A stretch of DNA of 64,000 bases from Micropterix aruncella (GCA_944548615.1 OX155957.1:3712795-3776794); one strand, 5' to 3'. Numbered from the stretch's first letter, positions 36,700-51,921 are shown. Translations and numbers: made by a program. The notes: generated by a model from the letters alone, not told the origin.

Positions 36700-36990
36700 C
36701 GTTTTGGCAACGTTTCTGCGACGCCGACATGCTGGTAACGCTGAAGACATTATCTGGCGAAACTAATAGCAATTTATTAAGTCATATATATTAACATTGA
36801 TGTATAATAAATGGTTTTTTATTAAACACTGATTGATTATAAAATCCCATTATTTAACTAGTGGTAACAATAATACATTGAGTTACTAGTGCTATTTATC
36901 GCATTTTATCTAAGCTGATTTTATCACAGAAGTAATACAAAGGTATTAGAATGCCACCTATGGTATAAGACTATTTGAATATTAAACCGC
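36700..36990 (-). repeat. Family G repeat, copy 3
   Basis: Reverse-oriented similarity to 9780-10060 (gcgaaactaatagcaattta; agtgctatttatcgcatttt). Confidence 0.4.
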
Positions 36991-38145
36991 TTAATTATCA
37001 TGAATTGAAACCTGTAGTGCAAATTAAAATTGACATCTTTATGTAAATAATATTAAAACAATACAAGCTATGTTTTTCGTTTGTTCTTTTATTTTGAGAT
37101 AGGATACCATAAATGCATGTTTAGAACGCTGTGTAATGGGCTAATGAACATAAGAGAAGATTAATCAATGTTTGGAGCTATGCGTGCCATCTATATACGT
37201 ACCATTTTATAGTAAAATCCTAGCTGCCAAAGTTTAGTATGGCATTAAGCAATCTATCACCCTATATAATCAATGGTTTGAGCTACGTACGTCATAAATA
37301 TTAATTTTAATAATCAGGTAGTTACTTTGCATTGTGGCAACACTGAATTTTATCCATTTAGGGATAACTGTAAATTCAGGACATGCGCGGTAATGTGTTA
37401 TATATGTATAGTCGCATATTATAATAAATTGGCAATGAGGCATTGTTAACAGTATACGAACTTATAAAAAAAAGTCTTAGAAGGAACTTTACGTAGGTAC
37501 AAAGGCTTTGTGTTGTCCATGGGACAAAGAAATTACCGACTGGTAATTGTTTATTTATTTAAATGTACAGCGTTACAATATAAATAAAGATACAGACTCT
37601 TCGGTTGAAAGGGGCCATGCCAAATGAATAGTAAGCAAATATCCAGTAAACGGCAAATAATTGAATTGAAGGAGTAATTTGTATTTACCCGAGGTGCGGG
37701 AAATAACAGCTGCGCTCGTGTCTCGCGAAGGAGTGACAATTGTATGTCGCATATAATGCAAATACTTGTTGTCAGAAAACATTTGCACATATTAATAAAT
37801 TGATATTTGCATTTCTGAAAAATTTAAAATAAGCCTATATACTGAAATGGTTTTCGAAAGGCATTACGAGAGGGAAAGGTGATGAGAACCGTTTCATCAT
37901 CGCTGATGATGAATTTTTAGAATATAACTACATTTTTATTAAGCTCTGCATTTCAATCATGAATTTTAATTATTCCATCTTTGAAAAGCATGCTTGTATA
38001 CTGTATTTTAAGACTATATGCAGCTTAAGGCTCTCGCACAATTTGGAAAGTTTTGGGGGGATATGCAAGATATTCATTTTGTAATGGTGAAAATTTTTAT
38101 TGGCTGGTTTGAAACCAAGATGTCTTGTCTTGTTTGTCAAGTCTT

Positions 38146-38320
38146 GGTGGGAGTTAATGGGCCCTTGCCGAGTTGGCCACGAAGACCCATTCTGTTCAGG
38201 GTTGGTCACACTCACGGGTCAACACCTATCCGACGGCCTCCACTCACGAAGTGCGAGCCTGGGTAGGACTCTGGCCTTATGGTCAGTTTCCCCTGGGAAT
38301 CCCCTGGGAATACCGTTGTA
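38146..38320 (+). repeat. Family A repeat, first ~175 bp of the unit
   Basis: Starts gggagttaatgggcccttgc and stops after cccctgggaata. The rest of the unit is absent. Confidence 0.85.
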
Positions 38321-38904
38321 CTAAGAAAGTCGCCATATTGAACGTAATAATAGAAGATTAATCAGTTGTTGGAAGTATGAGAACCGTCGACGGTTTTACT
38401 CAAATAAAAAAATACTCTCAACACCTCGATTCTAATTTCCCTTCCACCTTTTTTATATGAAAAATCGTACACAATACCCTTTAGACGTAGAGTGTAATAT
38501 ATCTTTATAATTTCGCTCCAGAATAAAGCATCTTTCAAGGGGGTGATTGGGTAGGTATCGCTCACTCCGCCGACATGTTTTGTTCGGCCAATTTCCACCC
38601 CTGTCAGACCACTATGTAATTCAAAACACGCCCCCACCGCACGCATTGTTTGACGAAGAGTGGATGAATTTATTTTGACGGCACCGTAAGGGCGAATTAC
38701 GTCATCAAGTACCTGCCTATTTAATTGCGGTACGTTTGTAGGTATTATTAATGCCTGCCTTACAATAAATATATAATTATTCCATATATAATAAACCCAG
38801 ATTTATTGTATTTCGTCACTTTTCTCAGTCTATTTCTCGATACCACTAATTATACAGAATTAGTTTTTATTTATGAGCACCCGTCCGGCACAGCAGGTGA
38901 TTCT

Positions 38905-38924
38905 TAATAATAATATTAGTAATA

Positions 38925-38955
<31 letters not shown>

Positions 38956-38960
38956 TAGTA
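38905..38960. repeat. (TAA)n microsatellite
   Basis: Trinucleotide run of taa with tag interruptions. Confidence 0.9.
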
Positions 38961-39009
38961 ATAACAAAATTATTTGATGAAACGAATCGGCGTCTTTTTT
39001 TTTTACTTA

Positions 39010-39130
39010 GAGCCGGTCCACACGATGCGGTTCGGCCCCGCGCCGCAAAGATTTCGCCATATGTACTCACGTACAGTGCACGGTGCGGCACCGCAGCGTT
39101 ACTACGTCGCAGTGGGCGAATAGTGTTGTA
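39010..39130. other. CpG-rich short block
   Basis: Contains cggttcggccccgcgccgca and similar sequence, sharply GC-richer than its flanks. No element or gene was identified. Confidence 0.35.
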
Positions 39131-39530
39131 ATTAATTATACGAGGCATACATCAGAATCTGTCTGAGCCCAGGCTAATTTGTGCATAAATTAAATGTATA
39201 TTTTATTTTATTTATTTATTTTATTTTCGGGACACATACAGCGCTTCATTAATTTCGCAGTAACACTGTAATTTCATTAATTTACAGTGTTTCGCTGGCC
39301 GATTAATTGTATCCTACATTATTTTCTTACACGGTAAATCAAAAGTTGTTGTTTCTTATACGGTAAATCAAAAAATTAAATTAAATTACAATCAAACTAT
39401 TGCAAGGATAGGGAAGGGGAGGGATGGGATATATGTAGGATAGGATATAGGTATTCAAATTATACTCTTTGCTATTCTCATTTTCGCTCTGAGTGTTTTG
39501 AAACAATTTGTGTACTCACTATATAATCAC

Positions 39531-39895
39531 TGCCTAGACGCCTAGTGAGCTAAGGACAGCATCGCTGAATTTAGGTTATTCAATTAAAAAATGTCGATAT
39601 CTTCGAATCGACTGTTATATGTGGTCATCAAGCGGTGCATAACAGAGTTTTGGGCGTAGCTAATGTTCACACGAGGGATTTAGAACGTACGAGGAGAGCG
39701 AACCCTTCGTGGCGGAACCAACAACGACAGTTTCTTTACCAAATAAGGGCTATCAATTTTGTTATGTTTTATTTTATGCAATAATGTCATATCAGCCGCT
39801 GTGTGGCGGTCTTCCAGTGAACACATATTGAAATAGTTCAGCCTGCTCTCGTAAGTTCCAAGTCCCAAGTGCTCACGACAGTATATGTAAGTTTG
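39531..39895 (-). pseudogene. LINE ORF2 C-terminus, decayed
   Basis: On the - strand an open segment reads GLGTYESRLNYFNMCSLEDR, then HTAADMTLLHKIKHNKIDSP, matching the L-x-x-R-R-x-x-x-D-x-x-x-L-x-K-I-x-x-x-x-I-D-S-P pattern of Jockey-like ORF2 C-termini. Beyond the first stop, a frame reading NSVMHRLMTTYNSRFEDIDI continues the same family pattern (N-S-x-x-H/R-R-x-x-x-x-Y-N). At least one frameshift or stop separates the two parts. No polymerase domain is present. Confidence 0.6.
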
Positions 39896-40442
39896 TATTC
39901 CTAATGTGCTGAGTAGAGTGAAAACGAGCCCGACTAGCTAGGTGCTCATGTGATTAGGCGACCTTTATATCTTACAGCTAACCTTAACCTAATGAAAATA
40001 CATATTTTACAGTAAAAATAAAATAAAACTGTTATTAAAAATCGCTTATAAATGCATCTCTTATGAAATGTATCAAGCATTTCCAGCAAAATGAAACATA
40101 ATTTAAAAATTTAGAAAGCATTAAACCTATACAAAGGGGATGGGAGGAGTCGTGAGTAATTTATGAGCGCATGTTAGCCACAGCACGCGCTCACGATACA
40201 GCGTCCAAAATCAGAGCCACTGGCTGCGCGCAGCCCGTATGTACTCCGATGTGTGCGCACACGCATGAGCCAGCTCCGCAGTCAGTTGTACTGACATTGA
40301 GCGGCGACTCTGACCGCCTAAACTGGCACAGTCTTTTTTCTGACTCCGCACCATGGCTCCGGAGTCGTGGACGCCAGCGCATTATGAGCCCTAAGGTGTT
40401 CTTTCCTGCGTTTAAAGCAATAAATTCGCTGCCATCCTTACA

Positions 40443-41136
40443 GGGATGGGACAAGTGGGCGCGGCCAACTGAGCGTATCCGACTGGGCGCTGCTAACTGG
40501 GCGCAGGGACAACTGGGCGCGAGCCAAGTGGGCGCGGGACAGGTGGGCGCCAAAATTATATTATGCAATATATTTATATATTTATTTATTGTGACTGACG
40601 AGAAATATTTTTATTGTTACATTATATACAAAATAACTAATGATGATACATTACCTTCGTAGCTGTACTGTGATACACCCGTTTCAGAGCTAGCGTTTAC
40701 ATGGGATTTACCATTTACATAATAAATACTTAGTGCAAAATATCAAAAAATATCATAAAATGCACAGCTCTCTTAATATTTATGGTCACCTATATATTTC
40801 TTTTATCATTATTAGTATTTTAAATACTGTCCTAATATGTAAATGAAAGTATTCTATATACTATGAAAGCTTTTAAACACTTTTACTTAAATAATCTTTT
40901 AAACACATTTACTCTGTTGATATAATATTGATCGTTTTATTTTTATATTTATTTTACAGCCACCCTACTCGTAAGTTTAAATCCGTCCACCTGTCCCGCG
41001 CCCACTTGGTTCGCGCACAGTTGTCCCTACGCCCAGTTAGCCTATCGCCCAGTCGGCGGCGCCCAGTTAGCAGAGCCCAGTCGGCCGCGCTCAGTCGGCC
41101 GCGCCCAGTTGGCCGCGCCCACTTGTCCTAGACCGC
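40443..41136. mobile_element. Fold-back element with arms built of GGGCGC-rich tandem repeats
   Basis: The left arm (40443-40553) is a tandem series of ~15-bp units of the type aactgggcgc with a variable linker. The right arm (40983-41135) is the same series in inverted orientation. Both begin with a ggacaagtgggcgcggcc-like outer unit. About 430 bases of AT-rich sequence lie between. The arrangement resembles fold-back (FB-like) transposons, which have tandemly repetitive inverted ends. No transposase is present. Confidence 0.65.
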
Positions 41137-41245
41137 ATCCTTACGTGTGAGGGTATATGTAAAGCATTCCAGAGGCGGGTTTCATGATGTACGAAAAACA
41201 AGTGCGGGTAGAAATCGTTACTGTGACCAAGGATTGATAGTAACT

Positions 41246-41890
41246 AGAGCTGTCAACTACAACGGGCGAACCCGTCACCTCAGAAAGTTTTAACGAAATT
41301 TATCGTTCTGTCTCCCGTGAGGTGAGCGCAGAAGACTTAGTACAAAACAGTCCACCGTCAAGCTCCTCCACATACCCGTAAGAGACCAACGCCTTATCCG
41401 CGAGATAGCCAGGTATGTTAGTCAGCGGATCTACACTCGCGCCCTTACTTCCACTTGCGACCAGATTACTCCGATCTCCCGACCGGTTACGAGTTAGAGG
41501 TCGCTTGGGTGGTTCTCTCCCTTACATAGCAGTGAAACAGTGTCCACCGAATCTATCGCGGACCACGGCAACCTTTGCCCGGCTGTTCACCCGGAATCGG
41601 GTAGCCGATGGTCGTTTCAAGAACAGTCACCGTAAAGTCAGCAACAACCCACTCTCTATAGGAGACAGTACTGTTTCCAGACTCCCCCGACTGTTCGTCA
41701 GAATGCACAATCGATTGGCTTACGTCGCACGGTACGCAAACCGTCCAGGAGCGCCAGAAGGTTGACTCCTGGGGGAAACTAGCCCTAAGGACAGAGTCCT
41801 ACCCGGGCTCGCATTTCATGAGTGTGAGTGTGACCGACCCCGAACAAATGGTTCTTCGCTGCCAACACAACAAGGGCCCATTAGCTCCCA
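41246..41890 (-). repeat. Family A repeat, full-length copy in reverse
   Basis: Runs from the terminus (tgtcaactacaacgggcgaa) to the start (gggcccattagctccca). It is the left arm of a head-to-head pair with 42418-43079. The 116-codon open frame within shares its amino-acid sequence in part with frames of other copies (NRVADGRFK), reflecting DNA similarity. Confidence 0.9.
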
Positions 41891-42417
41891 CCTATATAAG
41901 TACAATATTTGTTTTGTATGTATACGTAGATAGTTGGGTGGTTTGTGTTGTGTTCAATGGACTGAAAGGACAAATTAAAGTGGTCAGCCACGGACGCGCA
42001 GTAGTCGAGACAACAACAGTAGCGAGAATCAAGGTTCTCGCGTGCGGAAGCGAGACGCACTGCGCCCCTTAGGGACACTTATTTCAGATTAGTGAATAGG
42101 CTAAATTAATTAAAGCTTGGTGATTTACTTTCCTGCCTTTCACCTCGCCGGCGCACTGTGGTCTCTCGCATACGAGATAAATAAAAACATGATTACGTCA
42201 CTTCAACACTTTCTCGGAAAGTAGCAGAGGATAGATTTGATCTGAATATTAATTTAATAAATAAAATCAATGGCTGAAAGATGAACCCGATTGAGTTCCA
42301 TTACACAGCCGCCTCGGGCGGTGCTGTTTCTTTCTCGGCTAGACTCGGGCCACTCGGCGTTTATATTTGATTGAAATGTATTGCGGAATTTAAATATTAT
42401 TAGTATTGCTTGTATAT

Positions 42418-43079
42418 GGGAGTTAATGGGCCCTTGCTAAGTTGGCCACGAAGACCCATTCTGTTCAGGGTTGATCACACTTACGGGTCAACACCTATCC
42501 GACGGCCTTCACGCATGAAGTGCGAGTTCGGGTAGGACTCTGGCCTTATGGTTAGTTTCCCCTGGGAATCAACCTTCTGGCGCTCCTGGACGGTCTACGC
42601 ACCGTGCGGCATAAGCCAATCGATTGCGCACTCTGACTAACAGTCGGGGGAGTCTGGAAGCAGTACTGTTTCCTATAGATCGGGGGTGGTTGCGGACCTT
42701 ACGGCGACCTTGCTCTTGAAACGACCATTGGCTACCCGATCCTGGGTGAAGAGCCAGGCAAAGGACGCCGTGGTCCGCGATAGATTCGGTTTACATCTTT
42801 TCATCGCTTCGTAAGGGAGAGGACCGCGCAAGCGACCTCAAACTCGTAACCAGTTGAGAGACCGGAGTAATCTGGTCGCAATTGGAAGTAAGGGCGTGGG
42901 TGTAAGCCCGCTGGGTAACATACCTGGTCGCGAATAAGGCGTTGGCCTCTTGCGGGCATGTGGCGGAGCTTGACGGTGGATCGTTTTGTTTAAGTCTTCT
43001 GCGTTCACTTCACGGAGATAGCGATCAATCGTTAAAACTTCCTGAGGTGACGGGTTCGCCCGTTGTAGTTGACAACTCT
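42418..43079 (+). repeat. Family A repeat, full-length copy (reference unit here)
   Basis: Starts gggagttaatgggcccttgc and ends cccgttgtagttgacaactc: 662 bp, the best-defined unit in the window. Together with 41246-41890 it forms an inverted pair around a 527-bp single-copy spacer. The whole is 1.83 kb with near-identical outer ends (agagctgtcaac / gttgacaactct). Confidence 0.9.
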
Positions 43080-43085
43080 ATTTGT

Positions 43086-43503
43086 TTAGAATAATAGTAT
43101 CGAAGTACGTCAAACCGTCAGCCGCATTTTTAGATTTTTGTCCACTGTCGCGGCACTGTGTGTCATAACAATCTTAGTCATAATTGTATAATGTAAAATT
43201 GTATAAATTAAGTAATATTCTTGAACTTGGTCAAATAAGAATGATATACTAAGCTATATGGCAATCTATTATGACGTAAGCTATTCTGGGGTGGAGATTA
43301 TGCTCTAAGTCTACCATTAAAAGTCCTTGCCAAGAACACAAAATCGGGGCAGGTACAATAATATATAAGCCCAAGGGATCTAAATCACTTGGACAAAATT
43401 ATTATCATTATTTTGCTCCGAGATTATTGAATATTTTAGAAAAACACGTTGATATTTCAGGACTGACAGAGGTGGTTCTTAAAAATGCCTTACTCAGTGG
43501 TTG
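43086..43503 (+). pseudogene. LINE ORF2 C-terminal fragment
   Basis: 43325-43503 translates without a break to HKIGAGTIIYKPKGSKSLGQ, then NYYHYFAPRLLNILEKH and VLKNALLSG before a stop. The S-x-G-x-x-x-Y-x-x-F-A-P-R-x-x-N-x-L pattern is that of LINE ORF2 C-termini and parallels the fragment at 21432-21830. It has an inverted duplicate at 51922-52347. No catalytic domain. Confidence 0.6.
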
Positions 43504-43509
43504 ACGGAA

Positions 43510-44150
43510 ACTGATTGTATCCTCATAACATTACAAAAATAGCAACGCATTTATAAACCCATAATTTACACACCCTCATATCTCTGACAATATAAATTAC
43601 CTATATGTATACTGGAGGATTCAGATATTTATTTATTTTGCCTAATATTATTAATTAAAATTTTTGTTTAATTATTTACGACTACTTTAATTATTTTACG
43701 ACATTTAAAAAAAATTGTTATAACAATTTCGTAACCATTTTAATGTTATAAAATAAAACAAAATAATTAAAAAAAATCTTTTCATAAAATTACATATTAA
43801 ATTGCTATTATATAAAATTTGTGTTTCCTTGGAGCAGGCGTTGCCTAGTTAGGGGTGACGCAGAATCATTGTGTTTTTAAATCATTCTTACGCATTTGCA
43901 TGATTAAATAAATAAAAAAACGAATAATATTTATTAAAAAAATGGCTTCTTGAAGACATAGGTCGTTCAAGGACAGATAATGATTTTCTGCAAATTATCT
44001 CTTAAAGAATAATATGCCTGCATAAGTTTACTAATATACTACATAATAAGTTATACGATAATAAACATAACGTAATATAATCTAATATAATACAAATGAA
44101 TAATAATATAATACATAGATCGTTATATTTATATGTTTGTGTATGTATGT
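43510..44150. other. AT-rich sequence, nothing recognised
   Basis: No supported feature. Confidence 0.4.
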
Positions 44151-44154
44151 ATAG

Positions 44155-44310
44155 GAGCACCTACGTCAGTTATGCTTCTCCACCCAAGTCAGACAATAAG
44201 TCGTATGCCTAGATACAGGCTATATTCGGCCTAGTTGAGTATGCACTGAGCATGGTCATGTGAATGTGGGCTGTTGTTTACTTCGCAAAATTACTTGGTA
44301 TGACAATTTT
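44155..44310 (+). repeat. Family I repeat, copy 2
   Basis: Reverse complement of 19745-19890 (ggctatattcggcctagttg; actgagcatggtcatgtgaa). Confidence 0.7.
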
Positions 44311-44366
44311 TATGTATTTCCACATTATGTTTGAAATAAATAAATAAGTATATATATATACATATA

Positions 44367-44672
<306 letters not shown>

Positions 44673-44925
44673 ATATTTTAAGGGTGTAAATTTTTTAAAT
44701 ATATATATATAGGCGATTAGTGAAGAAAATAATAGGCGATTAGTGTTTCTTAAATATTAATGATTGTTATAAAATGTACATCAATATTTCGGCTCAGCCG
44801 TCGTCAAGATATGTGACATTTCTCTCAAGATATGTGGAGTCACTCCTGGTCACCACAGACCAGATAAGTGCCCTTTCATTATTTTATCATTTCATTTATT
44901 TAGTAATAAACATAATTTCAATTTG

Positions 44926-45160
<235 letters not shown>

Positions 45161-45609
45161 TAATAAAGTGATAATGCTTTAATCAAATAAATATGTTAAT
45201 ATTTCTTAGAAAGCTTATACATATTACTGAGTTTTGCATTTTTAGAACAATGAGATTTGTGCAGTAGGTCGCGAGACCAAAGTGCGACGCCGCGACGATG
45301 AGATTTCTATTACTTTTATTCCCTCGCGGGGTGTAATACTCATTGTTACCGTGTCTTAGTGTTCTGTCACGGGTATTTATGGAGACCATTTTTATAGACT
45401 TTTACCTTGACGTCTGAAGAATGAAGCACTTTCATTATTTGAAATACAATACAGAGTTGTCCATAATAATCCCAGCTTCCCACCTCTCTCCCCCTCCCTG
45501 TTGTTCATGTATTAATCGTATGCTTGGAGTCAGGTAATAGTATTTAAAACAACAGTATCATGGTGAGTAGTACATAGTAGATAAGGGTTTGTATAGGCCG
45601 CATTGTCAC

Positions 45610-46240
45610 TGTGAGGGACCACCCCTCACTAGACTCCAAGTTGTGCGGTGTGAGGTGGTGGTATCAACTTACGAGTTATCTCCGTATTGAAAGGCGGTTT
45701 TGAATGAAGTAGAAGGTATTTATTGATTGAAAGTTTGATATTGCCAGTTATAACGCTTTCCGAATAGGTTATGTTGCCGCGAGTGTATTGATGCGCGACT
45801 GCGGTTACGAGGATGAGGGTTGTATTTGTGCTCCTAGTATCTTGTACTGGGCACGGCTCGAGTCTGTGGAATTGCAGACTGATGCTTCGTGACTGGGGAA
45901 GATAAGGAAAGGAAACCAAGGAGCCGGACTCGTTGAGCGACCTCGTGAGAGGGGTACCGAGTATGCCGTCGCAATCTTAGGGGAAGGTGATCACTCGAGG
46001 AATGATACTTTGGTTGCTTTTTCGCCGGTTTATATAGGCCGCGAAATGATGCAATCCGAAATATTCCTAGTATTGTTTTGTAACGGCCCTTAAGTATCAT
46101 TACATGCGATCAACAAATGCATAGTCCAGTGAAATACACTGACACAATTCAGCTATTATTTTGACTCGTGCAGCTATGAATCGGCACGATGAAACAATAC
46201 TTTTACTCGGAGTATTTCGTGGTACTTAAGGGCCATTACA
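45610..46240 (-). mobile_element. Candidate solo LTR
   Basis: On the - strand the 631-bp segment starts TGTAATGGCCCTTAAG and ends CCCTCACA, so it has TG...CA ends. It contains a TATA box (tatataaa, reverse complement at 46029-46036) and about 310 bases later an AATAAA (45719-45724), the order expected for U3, R and U5. A block near the start (tgtaatggcccttaagtacc) recurs inverted at 46079-46100. The flanking bases (gtcac and ccact) are not a clean 5-bp duplication. No internal retrotransposon genes are next to it. Confidence 0.45.
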
Positions 46241-46249
46241 CCACTTATC

Positions 46250-46995
46250 ACAGCGATTATTACTGATCTTTTGTGAGATGCTTCTTAATTTATCCAATCT
46301 GAACCGATACTTCTCATAAATCTAATAATTCTTACGGTTGCGATGTTCCTGATCTCCACATGTGTTAATATCAACTTTTCGTCATGACATCTCTGCTATG
46401 CGATTGGCTCACATATGCAAATTAAATGCTGTGGCGTTTCAGTATTTTCTTTGCAAAATTTGCATGCACATTTTTACCTCATCAATTCCCATTTTTTTAC
46501 TTATACTTCAGTGGACAGTTACCGGTGAAAGTAGTAATATTATTATAAAATTATCTCTTTATTAGACGAATTCTTTATTGAAATAAATTCCAAATTTTGA
46601 GCGTTATCATCCCACGCCTTGCCATTACGGCCTCTGTCATCGAATATTCTATGTATACCTGAGAATCACGAAGCTTTCTTTGTCTGTTCCTTTCCTGTAT
46701 AAGCCGCGTGAGTATGCAACAACCTGCCTTTCAATATACGGGACATCGTTATTTCAAGTCCGTTTCGGTACCTTCTGAAGCTATATCTGCCATCAAAATA
46801 ATATCACTTGATCCTACATATATATTGTATATTATATTATTATATAATGTATTTGATATGCAATAAAACAAGCTGTGTGTGATGTAGTCACGAAATTCTT
46901 TTTTTATTTGATAGGACCATGTAAGCCATTATTTATGGAATACAACATCGTTCAAATGTGCGCGGCGCACCGGCTTCGCACTGTGGCACAGATCT
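46250..46995. other. AT-rich sequence, nothing recognised
   Basis: No supported gene or element. Confidence 0.4.
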
Positions 46996-47000
46996 ATATT

Positions 47001-47665
47001 GAGATGTCAACCACAACGGGCCAACCCGTCACCGCAGGACGTTTTAACGATTCATCGTTCTATCGACCGTGCAGTGAGCGTAGAAGACTTTGGACATAAC
47101 AAATCCGACGTCTAGCTACGCCACAACCCGTTAGAGACCAACGCCTTACCGCGAGTAGCCAGGTATGTTACCTGGCGGGCGGCACTCGCGCCCTAACTAC
47201 CAATTGTGACCAGATTTCTCCGGTCTCTCGATTGGTTCCGAGTCGAGGTCGCTTGCGCGGTCCTCTCCCTTACGAAGCGGTGAAACGGAGTATACCGAAT
47301 CTATCGCGGACCAAGGCGTCCTTTGCCCGACTCTGAACCGGGATCGGATGGCCAATGGTCATTTCAAGAGCAGTCGCCGTAAGGTAGACAACTACCCCCG
47401 CTCTATAGGAAACAATACAGTTATCAGACTCCCCCGATTGTTAGTCGGAGAGCACAATCGATTGGCTTGCGCCGCTCGGTGCGCAGACCGTCCAGGAGCG
47501 CCAGAGGATTGATTCCCAGGGGAGACTGGTTGACCCAGTGTCCTACCCAGGCTCGCACCCCATGCGTGGAGGCCATCGGATGGGTGTTGACCCGTGAGTA
47601 TGACCGACCCGGAAACAGAATGGGTCTTCGTGGCCAACTCAGCAAGGGCCCATTAGCTCCCAAAC
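47001..47665 (-). repeat. Family A repeat, full-length copy in reverse
   Basis: Terminus ccacaacgggccaacccgtc at the left, start gggcccattagctcccaaac at the right. Moderate divergence from the 42 kb copy. Confidence 0.9.
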
Positions 47666-47769
47666 ACAGAGATCTGAGAGGTCCAATTTTAAAGTACTCC
47701 ACCGCATAAATTCGGCTGAATTTGAGCGATGGCCTGTGCTATGTTGACTTGAGGGCATCGGCCGATTGC

Positions 47770-48056
47770 GGCTTAAGGTCGCTATAAGGTCAGCAACCAC
47801 CCCAACTCTATAGGAAACAGTATTACTTCCAGACTTCCCCGACTGCACAATCGATTGGCTAACGCCGCACGGTGCGCAGACCGTCCAGGAGCGCAAGAAG
47901 GTTGACTCCTTGGGAAACTAGCCCTAAGGCCAGAGTCCTACCCGAACTCGCATTTCATGCGTGGACGCCGCCGGATGGGTGTTGACCCGTGAGTGTGACC
48001 AACCTTGAACAAAATGGTTCTTCGTGGCCAACTCAGCAAGGCCCATTAGCTCCCAA
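47770..48056 (-). repeat. Family A repeat, partial, tandem to the previous copy
   Basis: Covers the first ~290 bases of the unit in the same orientation as 47001-47665, separated from it by ~105 bases of other sequence. Confidence 0.85.
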
Positions 48057-48059
48057 ACC

Positions 48060-48715
48060 CGCTGTGTTCTATTATTATTACATATTATAATTAATTAGTA
48101 TATGTACGAAGGCTATCTGTTAATGTAGTGTTGGTTTGAGAATTGCGTTTACAGCCGCCGACCTCTTATTGATATCTGGTCAGCGAAGCAAGCTATGACT
48201 AAAAAGCCTTCCGTTATGGGTATCTCAGAAACGGAGCTCGTATTCCCTAAAGAGAAAGCACCTGTCAATTTAAGCTTCTACCGCAGGATAGTTGTGTCGA
48301 ACCATATTATGTTCGACGCCTATATGTGTACCTTTATATGTACAACTCTCCCCTTGCTCCGGAAATAAACCTTTGGCGATTCCCAGGCGCAGCGGCCGCG
48401 ACCCATAATTTGGAAATCGCTGGATCAGACAAATCGAGGTAGAAAAGGTTGATTTCCGACACAATGTGGATTTTTCTCTTTGCTTCTTTGCGGTTTTCCC
48501 TGTAATTTGTCCCCTTCGCATAGGGTCGTACATATAGACAGACTGATACACCAATAGGGTGCGCAATGGAAAGTAGTACAATTAGAAATAAAACTAAATT
48601 ATTTTCATTCTATATAAATATTCGTAACCTACTTAAAATAGTATTGTTTTGATATTGGAAAACAATCGAAGAAAAAAAAATATGACAATAATATTACAAT
48701 ACGAAAACAAGTAAA
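48060..48715. other. Intergenic sequence, nothing recognised
   Basis: A 103-codon minus-strand open frame (48270-48581) has no recognisable similarity. Composition is intermediate. Confidence 0.35.
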
Positions 48716-48721
48716 TATATT

Positions 48722-50698
<1,977 letters not shown>

Positions 50699-50744
50699 AT
50701 AGTTTTGTGTATATATTCTTTTTAGAATTGATCAATAAGATGAT

Positions 50745-51456
<712 letters not shown>

Positions 51457-51902
51457 GCAGTCGTGTAAAAAGTGAATTGTGGTTTTCTTTGGTGGTTCTT
51501 TCTAGAGGAGAAACTCGTAAAATCCGTCGCAAAAAGTAAAGCAATGGACTTTTGTTGTTGAAGAACTATTTTTATTTTCCTTTCACATGGTATTAATATA
51601 TTTATTTATTTTACACTTCATATCGTATAATTTAACTGCGATTACACTAGAAAAGAAAAATGTTATTTAAATTAAAAATAAGCAACAATCTTATTCATCC
51701 GAGTCCCACGAAGCCGGTGGACCATCACACAACTTAAACAGTACATATATGGTATGTGCGATTTACTACGACGTAATTTGGAATGCGACCATTATTTATA
51801 AATATTTATTTACAAGTTTCATGTCTAATCTAAGGGGCTCTCTAGACGATCAAGCATGCTTGTCAGGCATCGTGTCGCGGGCTGGGAAAAGATCGTAAAT
51901 CG
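51457..51902 (+). repeat. Direct repeat M, left copy
   Basis: About 435-445 bases from cagtcgtgtaaaaagtgaat to aaagatcgtaaatcg, repeated at 52952-53398 with only a few differences. Its right end contains the first ~70 bases of the MITE at 53329, cut off at the junction. Confidence 0.9.
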
Positions 51903-51921
51903 TTCCGTTCTTCTTTTACTA

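Noticed and set aside
40191..40662. Overlapping 125- and 163-codon frames on opposite strands
   Set aside because: They overlap each other and run into the GGGCGC repeat arm. Their length reflects GC richness.
41415..41765. Conserved-looking 60-116-codon frames in family A copies (NRVADGRFK-type)
   Set aside because: The shared residues come from shared repeat DNA. Frames are interrupted at different places in other copies, and no domain is recognisable.
48270..48581. 103-codon minus-strand frame
   Set aside because: No family resemblance, between repeat elements, and of a length expected by chance in this composition.
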